Positions 29,650 through 39,131 of a stretch of 57,314 nt of DNA are shown in pieces. Made by a program: the position numbers and the translations under genes. Position 1 is the stretch's first letter, and the number at the start of each line of letters is the position of its first letter. The notes under the pieces are model-generated. The model saw nothing but the letters and a program-made list of their open reading frames with translations. It made no database searches and had not been told where the DNA came from. The DNA comes from Alcaligenaceae bacterium (GTDB lineage: Bacteria > Pseudomonadota > Gammaproteobacteria > Burkholderiales > Burkholderiaceae_B): assembly GCA_947378965.1 (NCBI GenBank), contig CANCMG010000014.1, positions 1-57,314 on the forward strand, written 5' to 3'.

Positions 29650-29677
29650 AAAAAAGCCGGCAAACGCCGGCTTTTTT
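29650..29677. terminator. Bidirectional Rho-independent terminator after coxC
   Basis: GCCGGC-AAAC-GCCGGC forms a 6-bp GC stem at 29656-29671. It is preceded by six A and followed by six T, giving a T-tract on both strands. It lies 27 bases after coxC and 16 bases beyond the stop of the convergent DUF2909 gene, so it can end both transcripts. Confidence 0.85.
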
Positions 29678-29693
29678 CTTGAGTGCGCGTGGG

Positions 29694-29897
29694 CTAGCGT
29701 TGAAACCCTGTCGTTTCGACCCATCCCATCCAGTGCGAAAACAACAGAAACAGAAATAATGCAACGGACAAACCAATTCGAAGGGTCAAGGCGTTAACCG
29801 TTTTACTCGAACCGCCTTTGTCTCGCATCAGGTAAAACAGGGCTGAGGCCAGACTGCCCAAAATACCGATAAAGGCCAGTATCACCACGATTCGCAT
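29694..29897 (-). CDS. DUF2909 family twin transmembrane protein
   Basis: A 67-residue protein with two hydrophobic helices (MRIVVILAFIGILGSLASAL and LRIGLSVALFLFLLFSHWMG) joined by a short charged loop RDKGGSSKTVN. This matches the DUF2909 twin-transmembrane family, found opposite to cox genes in many proteobacteria. The ATG at 29897 has GGAGG 5 bases upstream. Convergent with coxC, divergent from SURF1. Function unknown. Confidence 0.8.
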   Translation of the reverse strand: MRIVVILAFIGILGSLASALFYLMRDKGGSSKTVNALTLRIGLSVALFLFLLFSHWMGWVETTGFQR

Positions 29898-29932
29898 GAC
29901 GTCCTCCATCCAAAACAGGAATTATCGCAGAC

Positions 29933-30718
29933 ATGTCGCCACCGTTATCCAATAAGCGAATCGTGCTTGCGCTGGTGCTGCTAGCCATCGTGGGCGGAGC
30001 GTGTGTCACACTCGGGTTTTGGCAGCTCGAGCGGGCCAAGCAAAGGCAAGCCATCGCAGCCGACATCGAGTCGGGGCGTCACGCGACACCGATTAACCTA
30101 AACGCTTCAGTTGCGCAGCAGAGCGGGTTTAAAAATTGGACGCCTGCGCGGGCGCAAGGTCGTTGGCGTGGCGAATTTAGTGTGTTGCTCGACAATCGAA
30201 ATCTAGCAGCGCGACCCGGCCTGTGGTTGGCCACGCCGCTAGAGCTAGACGATGGTCGCGCTGTACTGGTGCTGAGAGGGTGGTTGGCAAGGCCAATCGG
30301 CGATCAACGGGCACCTGTCGTTGACACGCCAGGGCAACGGCAAGACATACAGGGCGAACTCACCCAGCATGTGCCCCGCTTGTTTGAACTGTGGACCTCA
30401 GGCACTGTCACGAGTTCTGCGCTACGCTTTGGCACCCAAACCCGCAGCAATGAGGCCGCTAAACGTATCGATACTGGGCAATTGCCCAGGCTGCAGAACT
30501 TATCCTTAGAACAGTTGTCTCAACAAACCGGCTTAAATTTAATACCCGTGGTGTTGTTACAGACAGGCGCATCAAATGATGGTTTGATACGCACATGGCC
30601 CGAACCCTCTGTGGACGCTGACAAAAACGTTGGTTATGCCATGCAGTGGTTTGGATTTGCCACGATTTGTTTGATCGCGTTGATGGTTTTAGTTTGGCGC
30701 CAAAGACGTAATCGTTAG
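29933..30718 (+). CDS. SURF1 family cytochrome oxidase assembly protein
   Basis: SURF1 proteins help insert heme a into subunit I. The 261-residue protein has an N-terminal transmembrane helix followed by the hallmark TLGFWQLERAKQRQ, the conserved ARAQGRWRGEFSVLLDNRN and VLVLRGWLARP, and a C-terminal helix preceded by VGYAMQWFGFATICLIALMV. The two-helix layout is standard. It lies between the DUF2909 gene and the assembly thioredoxin-like gene. Confidence 0.93.
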   Translation: MSPPLSNKRIVLALVLLAIVGGACVTLGFWQLERAKQRQAIAADIESGRHATPINLNASVAQQSGFKNWTPARAQGRWRGEFSVLLDNRNLAARPGLWLATPLELDDGRAVLVLRGWLARPIGDQRAPVVDTPGQRQDIQGELTQHVPRLFELWTSGTVTSSALRFGTQTRSNEAAKRIDTGQLPRLQNLSLEQLSQQTGLNLIPVVLLQTGASNDGLIRTWPEPSVDADKNVGYAMQWFGFATICLIALMVLVWRQRRNR

Positions 30719-30742
30719 CCCTAATATTTTTGATGGAACAGC

Positions 30743-31402
30743 ATGACGCAGCCCGATACGCCTCGCCCAAGGTCACGCACCCCGCTGGTGTTGATCGTTT
30801 TACTCAGCCTTTCGCCCGTACTCGCCGCCGTGCTAGCCTATTTCAATCCACAATATCGCCCCGACGGTAGCGTGGCTTACGGCACGTTGATTGAGCCACA
30901 GCGACCGATCCCCACGCCCGAAGCCCTACAGGCTACGACTCTTGACGGTAAGCCCTTTGATGTCGCGTCGCTAAAGGGTAAATGGTTACTCGTGACGGCG
31001 GATGGTGGCGATTGCCAAGATGCCTGCGCCCGTAAGCTGTTTATTTTGCGTAACTCGCATGCGAGCCAAGGCAAAAACGTTGAACGTTTGGCAAGAGTTT
31101 GGTTTATCACCGATGACGCACCTGTGCCCGAACGGGTACTTGAAGCTTATAAGGGCACAATTATTTTGCGCGTAAAACCCGAGCAACTTCAGGCGTATTT
31201 ATTAAAAGACGCCACCACACCAGGCGCTCCTGCCGCTCCAGCCGTCGCTGCGCCCGCGCAAACTGCCGCAACGGCGCTGGCCGAGCCGATGTGGATCATT
31301 GACCCCCATGCCAACTTGATCTTGCAATACCCCGCAAACGCTGAGCCTGAAAAAGTGCGTAAAGATATCAGCAAGCTTGTCTATCACTCAAGGATCGGCT
31401 GA
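30743..31402 (+). CDS. SCO-like thioredoxin-fold membrane protein of the cox cluster
   Basis: A 219-residue protein with one N-terminal helix (RTPLVLIVLLSLSPVLAAVL) and a periplasmic thioredoxin-like domain. It keeps a Cys-x3-Cys pair (GDCQDACARKLFIL) in the place of the SCO copper motif, and ends WIIDPHANLILQYP and KVRKDISKLVYHS. The distal SCO histidine motif is not evident and an Ala/Pro-rich insert interrupts the domain near residue 160. The protein is typical of the cox-ctaA interval in Burkholderiales and is presumed to assist oxidase assembly. Its TGA overlaps the ctaA ATG by one base. Confidence 0.75.
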   Translation: MTQPDTPRPRSRTPLVLIVLLSLSPVLAAVLAYFNPQYRPDGSVAYGTLIEPQRPIPTPEALQATTLDGKPFDVASLKGKWLLVTADGGDCQDACARKLFILRNSHASQGKNVERLARVWFITDDAPVPERVLEAYKGTIILRVKPEQLQAYLLKDATTPGAPAAPAVAAPAQTAATALAEPMWIIDPHANLILQYPANAEPEKVRKDISKLVYHSRIG

Positions 31403-32460
31403 TGTTGCAGGCAACCGAGGCCGACGCGTTCGTGACGACGCGGCGACGCTATCAACGAATACTGTTTTTAACTTGGTTTCTGACCCTCGATCTCATTATG
31501 TTTGGCGCCTTTGTGCGACTCACTGACTCGGGTTTGGGTTGCCCCGACTGGCCAGGTTGTTATGGCAGCGTGACTCCGATTGGTGCGTTGCAATCGATTC
31601 GTGAGGCTGCGCAGGTCATGCCTGAGGGTCCTGTAACCTTACCCAAGGCATGGATTGAGATGATCCATCGCTACGTGGGCGGATTACTTGGCTTGCTGAT
31701 CATCGCAATTTGTTGGATGGCCTGGCGTTATCGGGCCAAACTGGGCGACTCACCCTTGCTGGCCTTTATTACCCTGGCGGCGGTATGTATACAGGGTGCC
31801 TTTGGGGCGTGGACCGTCACGCATCAATTAATGCCGCTCGTGGTGACGGTCCACTTGCTAGGGGGTATGACCTTACTGGCACTCATGACTTGGCTTGCGG
31901 CGCGCGAACGTTTGCATCAACCCGTGTCTTCATGGACACAGCGTTACCTTGGCTGGGCGTACTTCGGACTACTTTTGTTATTTGTACAAATCGCCCTCGG
32001 GGGATGGGTGAGTACCAACTACGCAGCCTTAGCTTGCATGGACTTTCCAACCTGTGATGGTAGTTGGTGGCCGCCAATGGACGCTGCCAACGGGTTTGCT
32101 CTGGTGCGTGGCTTGGGTGAGATGCCCAACGGTGAGATGATCTCGCAGACGGCGCTCACGGCCATTCATTGGGTACATCGCAATGTCGCGTGGCTTGTCT
32201 TTGCCTTTTGGGGTTGGTTGGGTTGGCGATTGCGAGCCGATGCGGCCCTGCGCAACCCCGCCACGCTTGTGCTCGGCTTGTTATGTGCGCAGTTGCTGAC
32301 AGGCCTCACCACGATCTTCTTTCAGTGGCCCTTAGTGATTGCTGTCTTGCATAACGGTGGCGCCGCAGGCTTGGTGTTGGGTGTGGTCACGTTACTGACA
32401 CGACTGGTGAAAGCGCAACCTCAGCGCTTGTCGGTACAATCGGGCACACTCTCTCATTAA
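31402..32460 (+). CDS. ctaA: Heme A synthase (COX15/CtaA family)
   Basis: Converts heme O to heme A in the membrane. The 352-residue protein has about eight hydrophobic segments and the family motifs: [20 protein letters not shown], the heme ligand in [15 protein letters not shown], the second cysteine loop [13 protein letters not shown], and the C-terminal half His motifs [14 protein letters not shown] and [10 protein letters not shown]. It overlaps the preceding gene by one base and lies 10 bp before ctaB. Confidence 0.94.
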   Translation: MLQATEADAFVTTRRRYQRILFLTWFLTLDLIMFGAFVRLTDSGLGCPDWPGCYGSVTPIGALQSIREAAQVMPEGPVTLPKAWIEMIHRYVGGLLGLLIIAICWMAWRYRAKLGDSPLLAFITLAAVCIQGAFGAWTVTHQLMPLVVTVHLLGGMTLLALMTWLAARERLHQPVSSWTQRYLGWAYFGLLLLFVQIALGGWVSTNYAALACMDFPTCDGSWWPPMDAANGFALVRGLGEMPNGEMISQTALTAIHWVHRNVAWLVFAFWGWLGWRLRADAALRNPATLVLGLLCAQLLTGLTTIFFQWPLVIAVLHNGGAAGLVLGVVTLLTRLVKAQPQRLSVQSGTLSH

Positions 32461-32470
32461 AACTCCGACC

Positions 32471-33367
32471 ATGACCAGCACGACCGCCGCTTCGCCAGGC
32501 CTCCTGCGCCAATACCTTGTCCTGACCAAGCCGCGTGTCACGCAATTGGCGGTATTTTGCGCGGTAATCGGAATGTTCTTGGCCACACCCGAACTACCCG
32601 ACGCGAAGCGTGTGTTAGCAGCAACGCTTGGAATTTGGTTGCTCGCAGCGGCCGCCTTTGCCATGAATTGTTTGATCGAGCAACAAGTCGACGCGCGCAT
32701 GCTTCGTACCGCGCGTCGCGCCACCGCGACCGGTTCGATTTCAACCGCTCAGGTCTTGGCGTTGTCTGGGTTGTTAGGCGGTGCCGGGATGGTGGTGCTG
32801 TATCGGTGGGTGAATCCCTTAACAATGTGGCTGACCTTTGCTACGTTTGTAGGGTACGCGGTGATTTATACGATTATCCTTAAGCCACGAACACCTCAAA
32901 ATATTGTGATTGGCGGCTTGTCGGGTGCGATGCCTCCCGCGTTAGGTTGGGCCGCTATTGCCGATTCAGTGCCTGCTGAAGCTTGGTTGCTGGTTCTGAT
33001 TATTTTTATCTGGACCCCGCCACATTTTTGGGCCTTGGCGCTTTATCGTACGAACGATTATGCGAACTCTGGTTTGCCGATGTTACCGATTACGCATGGT
33101 CAGCAGTTTACCCGCCTGCATATCTTGCTCTATAGCATTGCATTGTTGGCCACAACGCTGTTGCCTTACGTTGTTGGTATGAGTGGTTGGCTCTATTTGA
33201 TTGCGGCGCTGGTGTTGGGTGTGATGTTTGTGTACTACGCCTACAAGCTTTTTCGTGCCTATAGCGATGAGCTTTCGCGCAAACTTTTTCGGTTTTCAAT
33301 TTTGTATTTATCATTGTTGTTTGCGGCACTGCTCGCAGACCATTGGCTGATTATGGTGCCACGGTGA
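32471..33367 (+). CDS. ctaB: Protoheme IX farnesyltransferase (heme O synthase)
   Basis: Attaches a farnesyl group to heme B to make heme O, the substrate of CtaA. The 298-residue UbiA-family membrane protein has [20 protein letters not shown], the Mg-binding region [20 protein letters not shown], and the second motif with [13 protein letters not shown] and [20 protein letters not shown]. The end overlaps the SCO start in a GTGA junction. Also known as cyoE. Confidence 0.95.
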   Translation: MTSTTAASPGLLRQYLVLTKPRVTQLAVFCAVIGMFLATPELPDAKRVLAATLGIWLLAAAAFAMNCLIEQQVDARMLRTARRATATGSISTAQVLALSGLLGGAGMVVLYRWVNPLTMWLTFATFVGYAVIYTIILKPRTPQNIVIGGLSGAMPPALGWAAIADSVPAEAWLLVLIIFIWTPPHFWALALYRTNDYANSGLPMLPITHGQQFTRLHILLYSIALLATTLLPYVVGMSGWLYLIAALVLGVMFVYYAYKLFRAYSDELSRKLFRFSILYLSLLFAALLADHWLIMVPR

Positions 33368-33957
33368 GCCGTCATCCAGCGATGCGTTTGTTTATTGCAG
33401 CCTTGGCTAGTGTGATGGTGCTGTTGGCGGGTTGTAAAGATGCTACGCCTCAATTCAAGGGCAGCGACATTACGGGCACTCATTTGGGCAAAGATCTTGC
33501 TTTAACCGGTACGGATGGCAAGTCCTATACGCTTGAGACCTTAAAAGGCAAGGTGAGCCTTGTGTTGTTTGGCTTTACCCAATGCCCAGATGTTTGCCCC
33601 AGTTCGTTGGCTGAGCTGGCGCAAGTGATGAAGTTGCTCGGTAAAGAGGCCAAGCGTGTTCAGGTGGTACTCATCACCGTTGATCCAGAGCGAGATACTC
33701 AAGAGGTTTTGCGTGCGTATGTCTCGGGCTTTAACCCAGATTTTTTAGGTCTGACTGGTACGCCTGAGCAGATTAAGAAAACTGCTGCGTCTTTTAAGGT
33801 GTATTACGCGAAAACAGCCGGCGCACAGGGTAATTATTCGATGGATCACAGCGCGTCTTTTTATCTAATGGATGCGCAGGGCGAATCGCGTGTGCTGTTG
33901 AATAACAGCGTTGGTGCGGCTGCGATCGCGCACGACATTCAACATTTGTTGCGCTAG
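33364..33957 (+). CDS. SCO1/SenC family copper chaperone lipoprotein
   Basis: Delivers copper or reducing equivalents to the CuA site of subunit II. The protein (197 residues from the GTG) has a lipoprotein signal ending [10 protein letters not shown] and a thioredoxin fold with the copper motif [17 protein letters not shown] (Cys-x3-Cys), [11 protein letters not shown] and the distal His in [11 protein letters not shown]. The GTG at 33364 overlaps the ctaB stop (GTGA) and is used. An ATG at 33382 would also give a working signal peptide. Last gene of the oxidase block. Confidence 0.92.
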   Translation: MSRHPAMRLFIAALASVMVLLAGCKDATPQFKGSDITGTHLGKDLALTGTDGKSYTLETLKGKVSLVLFGFTQCPDVCPSSLAELAQVMKLLGKEAKRVQVVLITVDPERDTQEVLRAYVSGFNPDFLGLTGTPEQIKKTAASFKVYYAKTAGAQGNYSMDHSASFYLMDAQGESRVLLNNSVGAAAIAHDIQHLLR

Positions 33958-33966
33958 TCTGCGCGG

Positions 33967-34197
33967 TTAGCCCCGGGCACTCAACGAATCTTGCCAGCCC
34001 GCGATGGCAGCCTGAGCGCGTTCAGACAATTCGGCGACCTCGATTTGTTTGCGCCGCTCGATGATCATCAATGCGTAGGGCGTGGCCAAGCTCGAGGCTT
34101 CGGGGCACAGCCGCAGCTCTTCTCCGACAGAGGGGCTGCGCTGGCGCCAGAAATTGATGGCGGATTCGAGTTCGGTCAGGGTCAATAATGTTGGCAT
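33967..34197 (-). CDS. DUF3717 family protein
   Basis: A 76-residue soluble protein beginning MPTLLTLTELESAINFWRQR and continuing SPSVGEELRLCPEASSLATP and YALMIIERRKQIEVAELSER. The pattern matches the small DUF3717 family, which is largely confined to Burkholderiales. No catalytic motif is visible and no function is known. It is convergent with the SCO gene (9 bp between stops) and divergent from phaM. Confidence 0.7.
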   Translation of the reverse strand: MPTLLTLTELESAINFWRQRSPSVGEELRLCPEASSLATPYALMIIERRKQIEVAELSERAQAAIAGWQDSLSARG

Positions 34198-34326
34198 AAC
34201 GATATTGTCACAGAATATGGGGGCGCGAAACGGCGCTAAGCCATTTTTTTGGGATCTTTTCGAGCTGTCAGAACCCTAGCAGATGCGAGTAATATCTAGG
34301 TATAACTCCCTACAAAAAGGCTCATT

Positions 34327-35106
34327 ATGAGTGCAAGCCCTTCTAATCCTTTTGTGCTGCCCGGGTTTGGTCAAAGTGGTGACGCCGCAACAAACCCTTT
34401 GCTGGCAAGTCTTGAGATGATGCGCCAGGCGTTTGCCGGGTTGAGCGGCCCTGCCGGGATGTCGGGTGGGCTTGGTTTAAGCCCGCCAATGAACCCAGAA
34501 GAGCTTGAGCGTAAGATTGCCGAGCTTAAATCGGTTGAAAACTGGCTTAAGTTAAACCTTTCGATGCTGAGCAGTACGATCCAAGGGATGGAGGTGCAAT
34601 TGGCCACCATCGCGACGCTTAAGTCGTTTATGGCGGCTAGCTCTGCGGGCTCGGTGAACGCTCAGGCACCCAATGGGCAAGCCGCACCACCGAGTTGGTT
34701 CAGCGGGTGGCCCACAGCGCCCGCCCAACCTCAGTCCAGTCCCCAAATGCCAGCCCAGCCTCAAGCCCAAGCTTCAGCCGATGATGCAGCCGATGATGCA
34801 GCCGATGATTCAGCCGATCGCGCTGCGCAGGCCGGCGGCACGGCGCAGGTAACTCAGGGCGAGGCAACAGCGGCCGCTGCGGCTCCTGCAGCACAGGCCT
34901 GGTGGGACATGTTGCAGCAGCAATTTGGTCAGGTCGCGGCTGCGACTGCCGCCAGCATGACATTAAAACCTACGCCAGCAGTGGGTAAGGCGCCAGCGAA
35001 ACAGGCCAGCGCAGCGACAAAAACCGCAACAAAAACCGCAACAAAAACTGCAAGAAAAACCACCACTGCGGCCTCAACAAAAACCAGCACTAAAAAAACG
35101 CCTTAA
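34327..35106 (+). CDS. phaM: PhaM-like polyhydroxyalkanoate granule regulatory protein
   Basis: PhaM activates PHB synthase and tethers granules to the nucleoid in Ralstonia. The 259-residue protein has the family N-terminal segment SNPFVLPGFGQ, a helical core NPEELERKIAELKSVENWLK and LNLSMLSSTIQGMEVQLATI, a Pro/Gln/Ala linker, an acidic repeat (ADDAADDAADDSADRAAQ), and a basic Lys/Thr/Ala tail with the repeated unit TKTA, the DNA-binding type of tail seen in PhaM. Both low-complexity parts come from near-perfect 12-base repeats at 34777-34812 and 35017-35052. Confidence 0.82.
   Translation: MSASPSNPFVLPGFGQSGDAATNPLLASLEMMRQAFAGLSGPAGMSGGLGLSPPMNPEELERKIAELKSVENWLKLNLSMLSSTIQGMEVQLATIATLKSFMAASSAGSVNAQAPNGQAAPPSWFSGWPTAPAQPQSSPQMPAQPQAQASADDAADDAADDSADRAAQAGGTAQVTQGEATAAAAAPAAQAWWDMLQQQFGQVAAATAASMTLKPTPAVGKAPAKQASAATKTATKTATKTARKTTTAASTKTSTKKTP
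34777..34812 (+). repeat. Three 12-bp tandem repeats inside phaM
   Basis: Units GCCGATGATGCA, GCCGATGATGCA and GCCGATGATTCA follow without gap and encode the acidic ADDA blocks. One mismatch separates the third from the others. Copy changes would keep the frame and alter the length of the acidic linker. Confidence 0.85.
35017..35052 (+). repeat. Three 12-bp tandem repeats in the basic tail of phaM
   Basis: Units ACAAAAACCGCA, ACAAAAACCGCA and ACAAAAACTGCA encode the TKTA repeats of the C-terminal tail; a degenerate fourth unit follows. In-frame expansion or contraction would change the number of lysines. Confidence 0.8.
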
Positions 35107-35130
35107 ATAACAAATAAAAAACAACGCTTC

Positions 35131-35175
<45 letters not shown>

Positions 35176-35189
35176 CTACTACGCAAATT

Positions 35190-36560
35190 ATGTTGAATAT
35201 CGTCATTTTGGCCGCGGGCCAGGGCAAACGGATGCAGTCCAATCGCCCCAAAGTGTTGCATACCATTGCAGGTCGTTCAATGCTAGCGCATGTCGTAGAC
35301 GGCGCACGTGCCCTTGCCGCTGACAATATTGTGGTGGTCGTCGGCCATGGTGCCGAGCACGTACAACAGGCGTTTTCTACACAGCCTGACTTGCAGTTTG
35401 CAACGCAGCAGCCACAACTCGGCACGGGTCATGCAGTGCTGCAAGCGGTGAGTCAGCTCAAAGAAGATGGCCGTGATGATGTCACCATCGTTTTGTATGG
35501 CGATGTGCCACTGGTGCAAACTGCAAGCTTGCAGGCCTTGCTAAGTGCGCGAGGACAGGGTTTGGCGGTGTTGACTGAGCTATTGCCCGACCCAACAGGG
35601 TATGGCCGTATCGTGCGCGATGCTCAAGGTCGGGTTTGCGCAATCGTTGAACACAAAGATGCCACCCCTGAGCAGCGTGCGATCACAGAAGTTAACACAG
35701 GGATCTTAGCTGCACCTACCGCACAGCTTAAAACTTGGCTGGCAAAACTCACCAACAACAACGCGCAGGGCGAGTACTACTTGACAGATATCATTGGTAT
35801 GGCGGTGTCTGAGGGCCTGGCTGTGAGTGTGGCTCACCCCACTGCTTCGTATGAAACCTTAGGTGTGAATAGCCGCGCGCAGCAGGCGCAGCTCGAGCGC
35901 TTATGGCAACTCGAGCTTGCGCGGCGGCAACTTGAAGCCGGCGTGACGCTCGCTGATCCAGCGCGCTTTGATGTGCGGGGCAACTTAACTTGCGGTCAAG
36001 ATGTCTTTATTGATCTTGGTTGTGTCTTTGAAGGCACGGTTCAATTGGGTGCGGGCGTTTATGTAGGTGCGCATTGCGTGCTGCGCGATGTCACCATTGG
36101 GGCGGGCACGCGAATTGAACCCTTTAGTCATCTTGATCAGGCCGTTGTTGGCGCCGACGCAAAGATCGGGCCCTATGCCAGATTACGCCCGGGCGCGGCA
36201 CTCGCTGATCGCACACATGTCGGTAATTTTGTTGAAATTAAAAATGCTCGCTTAGGCGTTGATAGTAAAGCCAATCATTTAGCTTACATTGGCGACGCCG
36301 ATATTGGCGAGCGCGTCAACATCGGTGCCGGCACAATTACGTGTAATTACGACGGTGTCAATAAGCATCGTACTGTCATCGAAGACGACGCGTTTATTGG
36401 ATCAGATACGCAACTCGTTGCTCCAGTGCGAGTCGGGCGCGGTGCAACGCTTGGCGCGGGTACGACACTCACGCGTGATGCGCCAGCTGATCAACTCACT
36501 GTGTCGCGCGCTAAACAACTCACCATCGAGGGCTGGAAACGGCCAATTAAAAAAGTTTAA
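35190..36560 (+). CDS. glmU: Bifunctional N-acetylglucosamine-1-phosphate uridyltransferase / glucosamine-1-phosphate acetyltransferase
   Basis: Makes UDP-GlcNAc from GlcN-1-P, acetyl-CoA and UTP. A 456-residue protein: an N-terminal nucleotidyltransferase with [38 protein letters not shown] and [10 protein letters not shown], then a left-handed beta-helix acyltransferase with hexapeptide repeats, [44 protein letters not shown] and [19 protein letters not shown]. The start is unambiguous by homology even though no ribosome site is visible upstream; the (CAA)15 tract occupies that region. Confidence 0.97.
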   Translation: MLNIVILAAGQGKRMQSNRPKVLHTIAGRSMLAHVVDGARALAADNIVVVVGHGAEHVQQAFSTQPDLQFATQQPQLGTGHAVLQAVSQLKEDGRDDVTIVLYGDVPLVQTASLQALLSARGQGLAVLTELLPDPTGYGRIVRDAQGRVCAIVEHKDATPEQRAITEVNTGILAAPTAQLKTWLAKLTNNNAQGEYYLTDIIGMAVSEGLAVSVAHPTASYETLGVNSRAQQAQLERLWQLELARRQLEAGVTLADPARFDVRGNLTCGQDVFIDLGCVFEGTVQLGAGVYVGAHCVLRDVTIGAGTRIEPFSHLDQAVVGADAKIGPYARLRPGAALADRTHVGNFVEIKNARLGVDSKANHLAYIGDADIGERVNIGAGTITCNYDGVNKHRTVIEDDAFIGSDTQLVAPVRVGRGATLGAGTTLTRDAPADQLTVSRAKQLTIEGWKRPIKKV

Positions 36561-36562
36561 AC

Positions 36563-37951
36563 ATGTCTGATGCACAAACCGCGCGAGCGCCCGACGCGAT
36601 AGAAGGTCTGCCCACTGGACGTCGACGTAAGGCCGCCTTTGCACTCGGAGTGGGGTTGATGTTGTCGGTGCTCGACGCCTCGATGTCGAACGTCGCTTTG
36701 CCCTCTATTGCAAAAGATCTGAATGAGTCGGCTGCCTCGGTCGTGTGGATTGTCAACGCCTATGGCTTGACCGTTGCCATGATGCTGTTGCCGATGGCCG
36801 CGATTGGTGAGCGCATTGGTTTTAAGGTGTTGTTTCGTTTTGGTCTGCTGCTGTTTACTTGCGCCTCCATTGCGAGTGCCTTGGCGCCGACACTACCGTT
36901 GCTACTGGTTTGTCGCGTCGTGCAGGGGCTTGGTGGTGCGGCCATCATGTGTTTGTTTGCCGCCTTGGTCCGGCATATTTATCCGCCTCATCTGATCGGG
37001 CGCGGGATCGGCTGGAACTCTATGACTGTCGCGGTATCGTCGGTGATGGGTCCGTCACTAGGCGCCTTTATTTTGTCGCTTGCGAGTTGGCACTGGATCT
37101 TTGCCTTCAACATTCCAATGGGGCTGTTGGCGTTGTTAGGGGTCAAATATTTACCAGAGGTTGCGCCGATCAAATCCCGATTTGACTGGGTCTCCGCTTT
37201 ATTGAGCATGACGATGATTGGTTTGCTCATCATTGGAATCGATTACTTGGCCACGTATACATGGCAGGCTTTGATTTTGATTTTGTTGTCGGTTTGCGTG
37301 GGCATTTTGTTGATTCGTCGCTCAAGTGCGCAGACGGCCCCATTGTTTCCGGTCGACTTGTTTCGCATTCCCGCGATGCGTTTTGCGCTTGCCGCCTCGG
37401 CCAGCACCTTCTCGGCGCAGATGGCGACCTTTGTCTCATTACCTTTTTATTTACTGACCACGTTGCAGCGGCCACAAATGACCGTTGGTGTGTTGTTAGC
37501 GGGTTGGCCTGTGGGGGCCGCAATGATTGCTTCAATTGCCGGCCCCTTGTCTGACCGATTTCCGGTTGCGATCTTAAGTGGAATCGGTGCGGCTGCGATG
37601 GCGCTGGGTTTAACCCTGATTGCCTTGATGCCAGCAAGCGTGGATAACACGTGGCTGTTTATGGCGATGATGTTGGCAGGGGTAGGTTTTGGGTTTTTTC
37701 AAACACCTAATAATCGCGTATTGATTGGCGCAGCACCACGCAACCGTGCGGGCGCTTTAGGCGGCTTGCAGTCTACAACGCGGGTGTTTAGTCAGACCTT
37801 TGGCGGTGCGGTCGTGGCGATGGTGTTTAGTATGGGTTTTTCAATGGGGCCCTTGCTGGGCCTGTGGGTCGCGATTTGTTTTGCCTTGGTCGCGGTAAGC
37901 GTGAACGTGATTCGGTATCGGCAAGCACCGCAGTCGGGTCAGAATGGCTGA
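36563..37951 (+). CDS. MFS drug:H+ antiporter, DHA2 (QacA/EmrB-like) family
   Basis: A 462-residue membrane protein with about fourteen hydrophobic segments. Family features are LMLSVLDASMSNVALPSIAK (helix 1 with the DxS motif), WIVNAYGLTVAMMLLPMAAI, GERIGFKVLFRFGLLLFTCA (motif A), RVVQGLGGAAIMCLFAALVR (motif B) and SVMGPSLGAFILSLASWHWI (motif C, which marks antiporters). It starts 2 bases after glmU. Substrate unknown. The end overlaps the glycosyltransferase start by 8 bases. Confidence 0.88.
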   Translation: MSDAQTARAPDAIEGLPTGRRRKAAFALGVGLMLSVLDASMSNVALPSIAKDLNESAASVVWIVNAYGLTVAMMLLPMAAIGERIGFKVLFRFGLLLFTCASIASALAPTLPLLLVCRVVQGLGGAAIMCLFAALVRHIYPPHLIGRGIGWNSMTVAVSSVMGPSLGAFILSLASWHWIFAFNIPMGLLALLGVKYLPEVAPIKSRFDWVSALLSMTMIGLLIIGIDYLATYTWQALILILLSVCVGILLIRRSSAQTAPLFPVDLFRIPAMRFALAASASTFSAQMATFVSLPFYLLTTLQRPQMTVGVLLAGWPVGAAMIASIAGPLSDRFPVAILSGIGAAAMALGLTLIALMPASVDNTWLFMAMMLAGVGFGFFQTPNNRVLIGAAPRNRAGALGGLQSTTRVFSQTFGGAVVAMVFSMGFSMGPLLGLWVAICFALVAVSVNVIRYRQAPQSGQNG

Positions 37952-39047
37952 GCCTGCTCTGCGCATTTTGCAGATCAATACCGAGCGCGGTTGGCGCGGC
38001 GGCGAACGCCAGACTTTATTAACCGCGGTAGGTTTGCGCGCCCGTGGCCACGATGTTGAATTGTTACTACGCAAAGGCAGCGCACTAGCCGAGCGCGCAC
38101 GAGCGCTTGGTTTGGTGGTGCACACCGCCGGTGGTGGCTTTAGCTTTGGCTGTTGGTTGGCCTTACATGGTACACGCTACGATGTGCTGCATGCGCAAAC
38201 CGCCAAGGTGGTGGCCTGGGCGGTTGCGGTCGCTCTTGCGCATCGGCGCCCAGTGGTGTTTTCCCGTCGTACAAGTTTTCCGGTCGGTGCGAGCGCTGGG
38301 CTTACACGCCTGAAGTGGCGCAGGCTTGATCAAATGGTAGCGATTAGCGAAGCGGCGGCTCATGCTCCTCGCGCACTTAGTGTTTCAACGCAAGTGATTC
38401 CAAGCGCGGTTTTGCCCATAACTGTCGATGCTGCTCGCACCCAACATTTTTTGAAGCACCACGCACTTGAGGGCCGACGCTTGGTGGGTACCGCCGCAGC
38501 GTTGTCGGATGAGAAAGATCCAGTGACCTTAATTCATGCGGCCGCAAAAGTGTGCGCACAGTTTGAAGACGTGGTGTTTGTGCATTGGGGCGCAACAGGT
38601 GCAGCGTCGCACGCCGCTCAGCAGGCGATTGCTCAGCTGGGCTTACAAGACCGCTATCTGCTGTTGGGTTTTGAGCCGGATGTCGAGCAACTCTTTGCTG
38701 CGCTTTCAGTCTTTGTGATGGCCTCGCGGCATGAAGCGTTGGGTAGTAGCGTGCTTGATGCCATGTTGCAAAATGTACCGGTTGTATCGACTGATGCCGG
38801 CGGCTTAAAAGAAACCGTGTGTGCAGGGCGCGGGTTGGTCTGCGCGCCGGGTGACTCGGCGACGATGGCCGCGCATATCGCTTGGATGTTGGCGCAACCA
38901 GAGCAGGCGCAAGCCATGGCTAAAGTCGCTTACACCGCAGTGCGCGCCGAGTACGCGGTCGATAACATGGTCGAACGGTATCTTGAGGTATACCGCGAGG
39001 TGCTCGGCAGGCGGGGCCCCGCTATTGAACGCGAGACCTTGTCATGA
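37944..39047 (+). CDS. Glycosyltransferase family 4 protein
   Basis: A 367-residue GT-B-fold enzyme. The N-terminal domain starts LRILQINTERGWRGGERQTL with the glycine-rich acceptor loop; the C-terminal nucleotide-sugar domain has VGTAAALSDEKDPVTLIHAA, LGFEPDVEQLFAALSVFVMA and SRHEALGSSVLDAMLQNVPV with the E-x7-E motif, then STDAGGLKETV. Donor and acceptor cannot be told. Lack of other LPS or capsule genes nearby argues against a large surface-polysaccharide locus. It overlaps the MFS gene by 8 bases, suggesting co-transcription from the glmU side. Confidence 0.85.
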   Translation: MAEPALRILQINTERGWRGGERQTLLTAVGLRARGHDVELLLRKGSALAERARALGLVVHTAGGGFSFGCWLALHGTRYDVLHAQTAKVVAWAVAVALAHRRPVVFSRRTSFPVGASAGLTRLKWRRLDQMVAISEAAAHAPRALSVSTQVIPSAVLPITVDAARTQHFLKHHALEGRRLVGTAAALSDEKDPVTLIHAAAKVCAQFEDVVFVHWGATGAASHAAQQAIAQLGLQDRYLLLGFEPDVEQLFAALSVFVMASRHEALGSSVLDAMLQNVPVVSTDAGGLKETVCAGRGLVCAPGDSATMAAHIAWMLAQPEQAQAMAKVAYTAVRAEYAVDNMVERYLEVYREVLGRRGPAIERETLS

Positions 39048-39131
39048 AGTTGCGAAAGCCTGTGAGTTTGCGCGGTGGATATTTGACGGCGTTTGGCGCC
39101 GTGTGCTGGCGGTTTGACTGTGGCGCAATCC

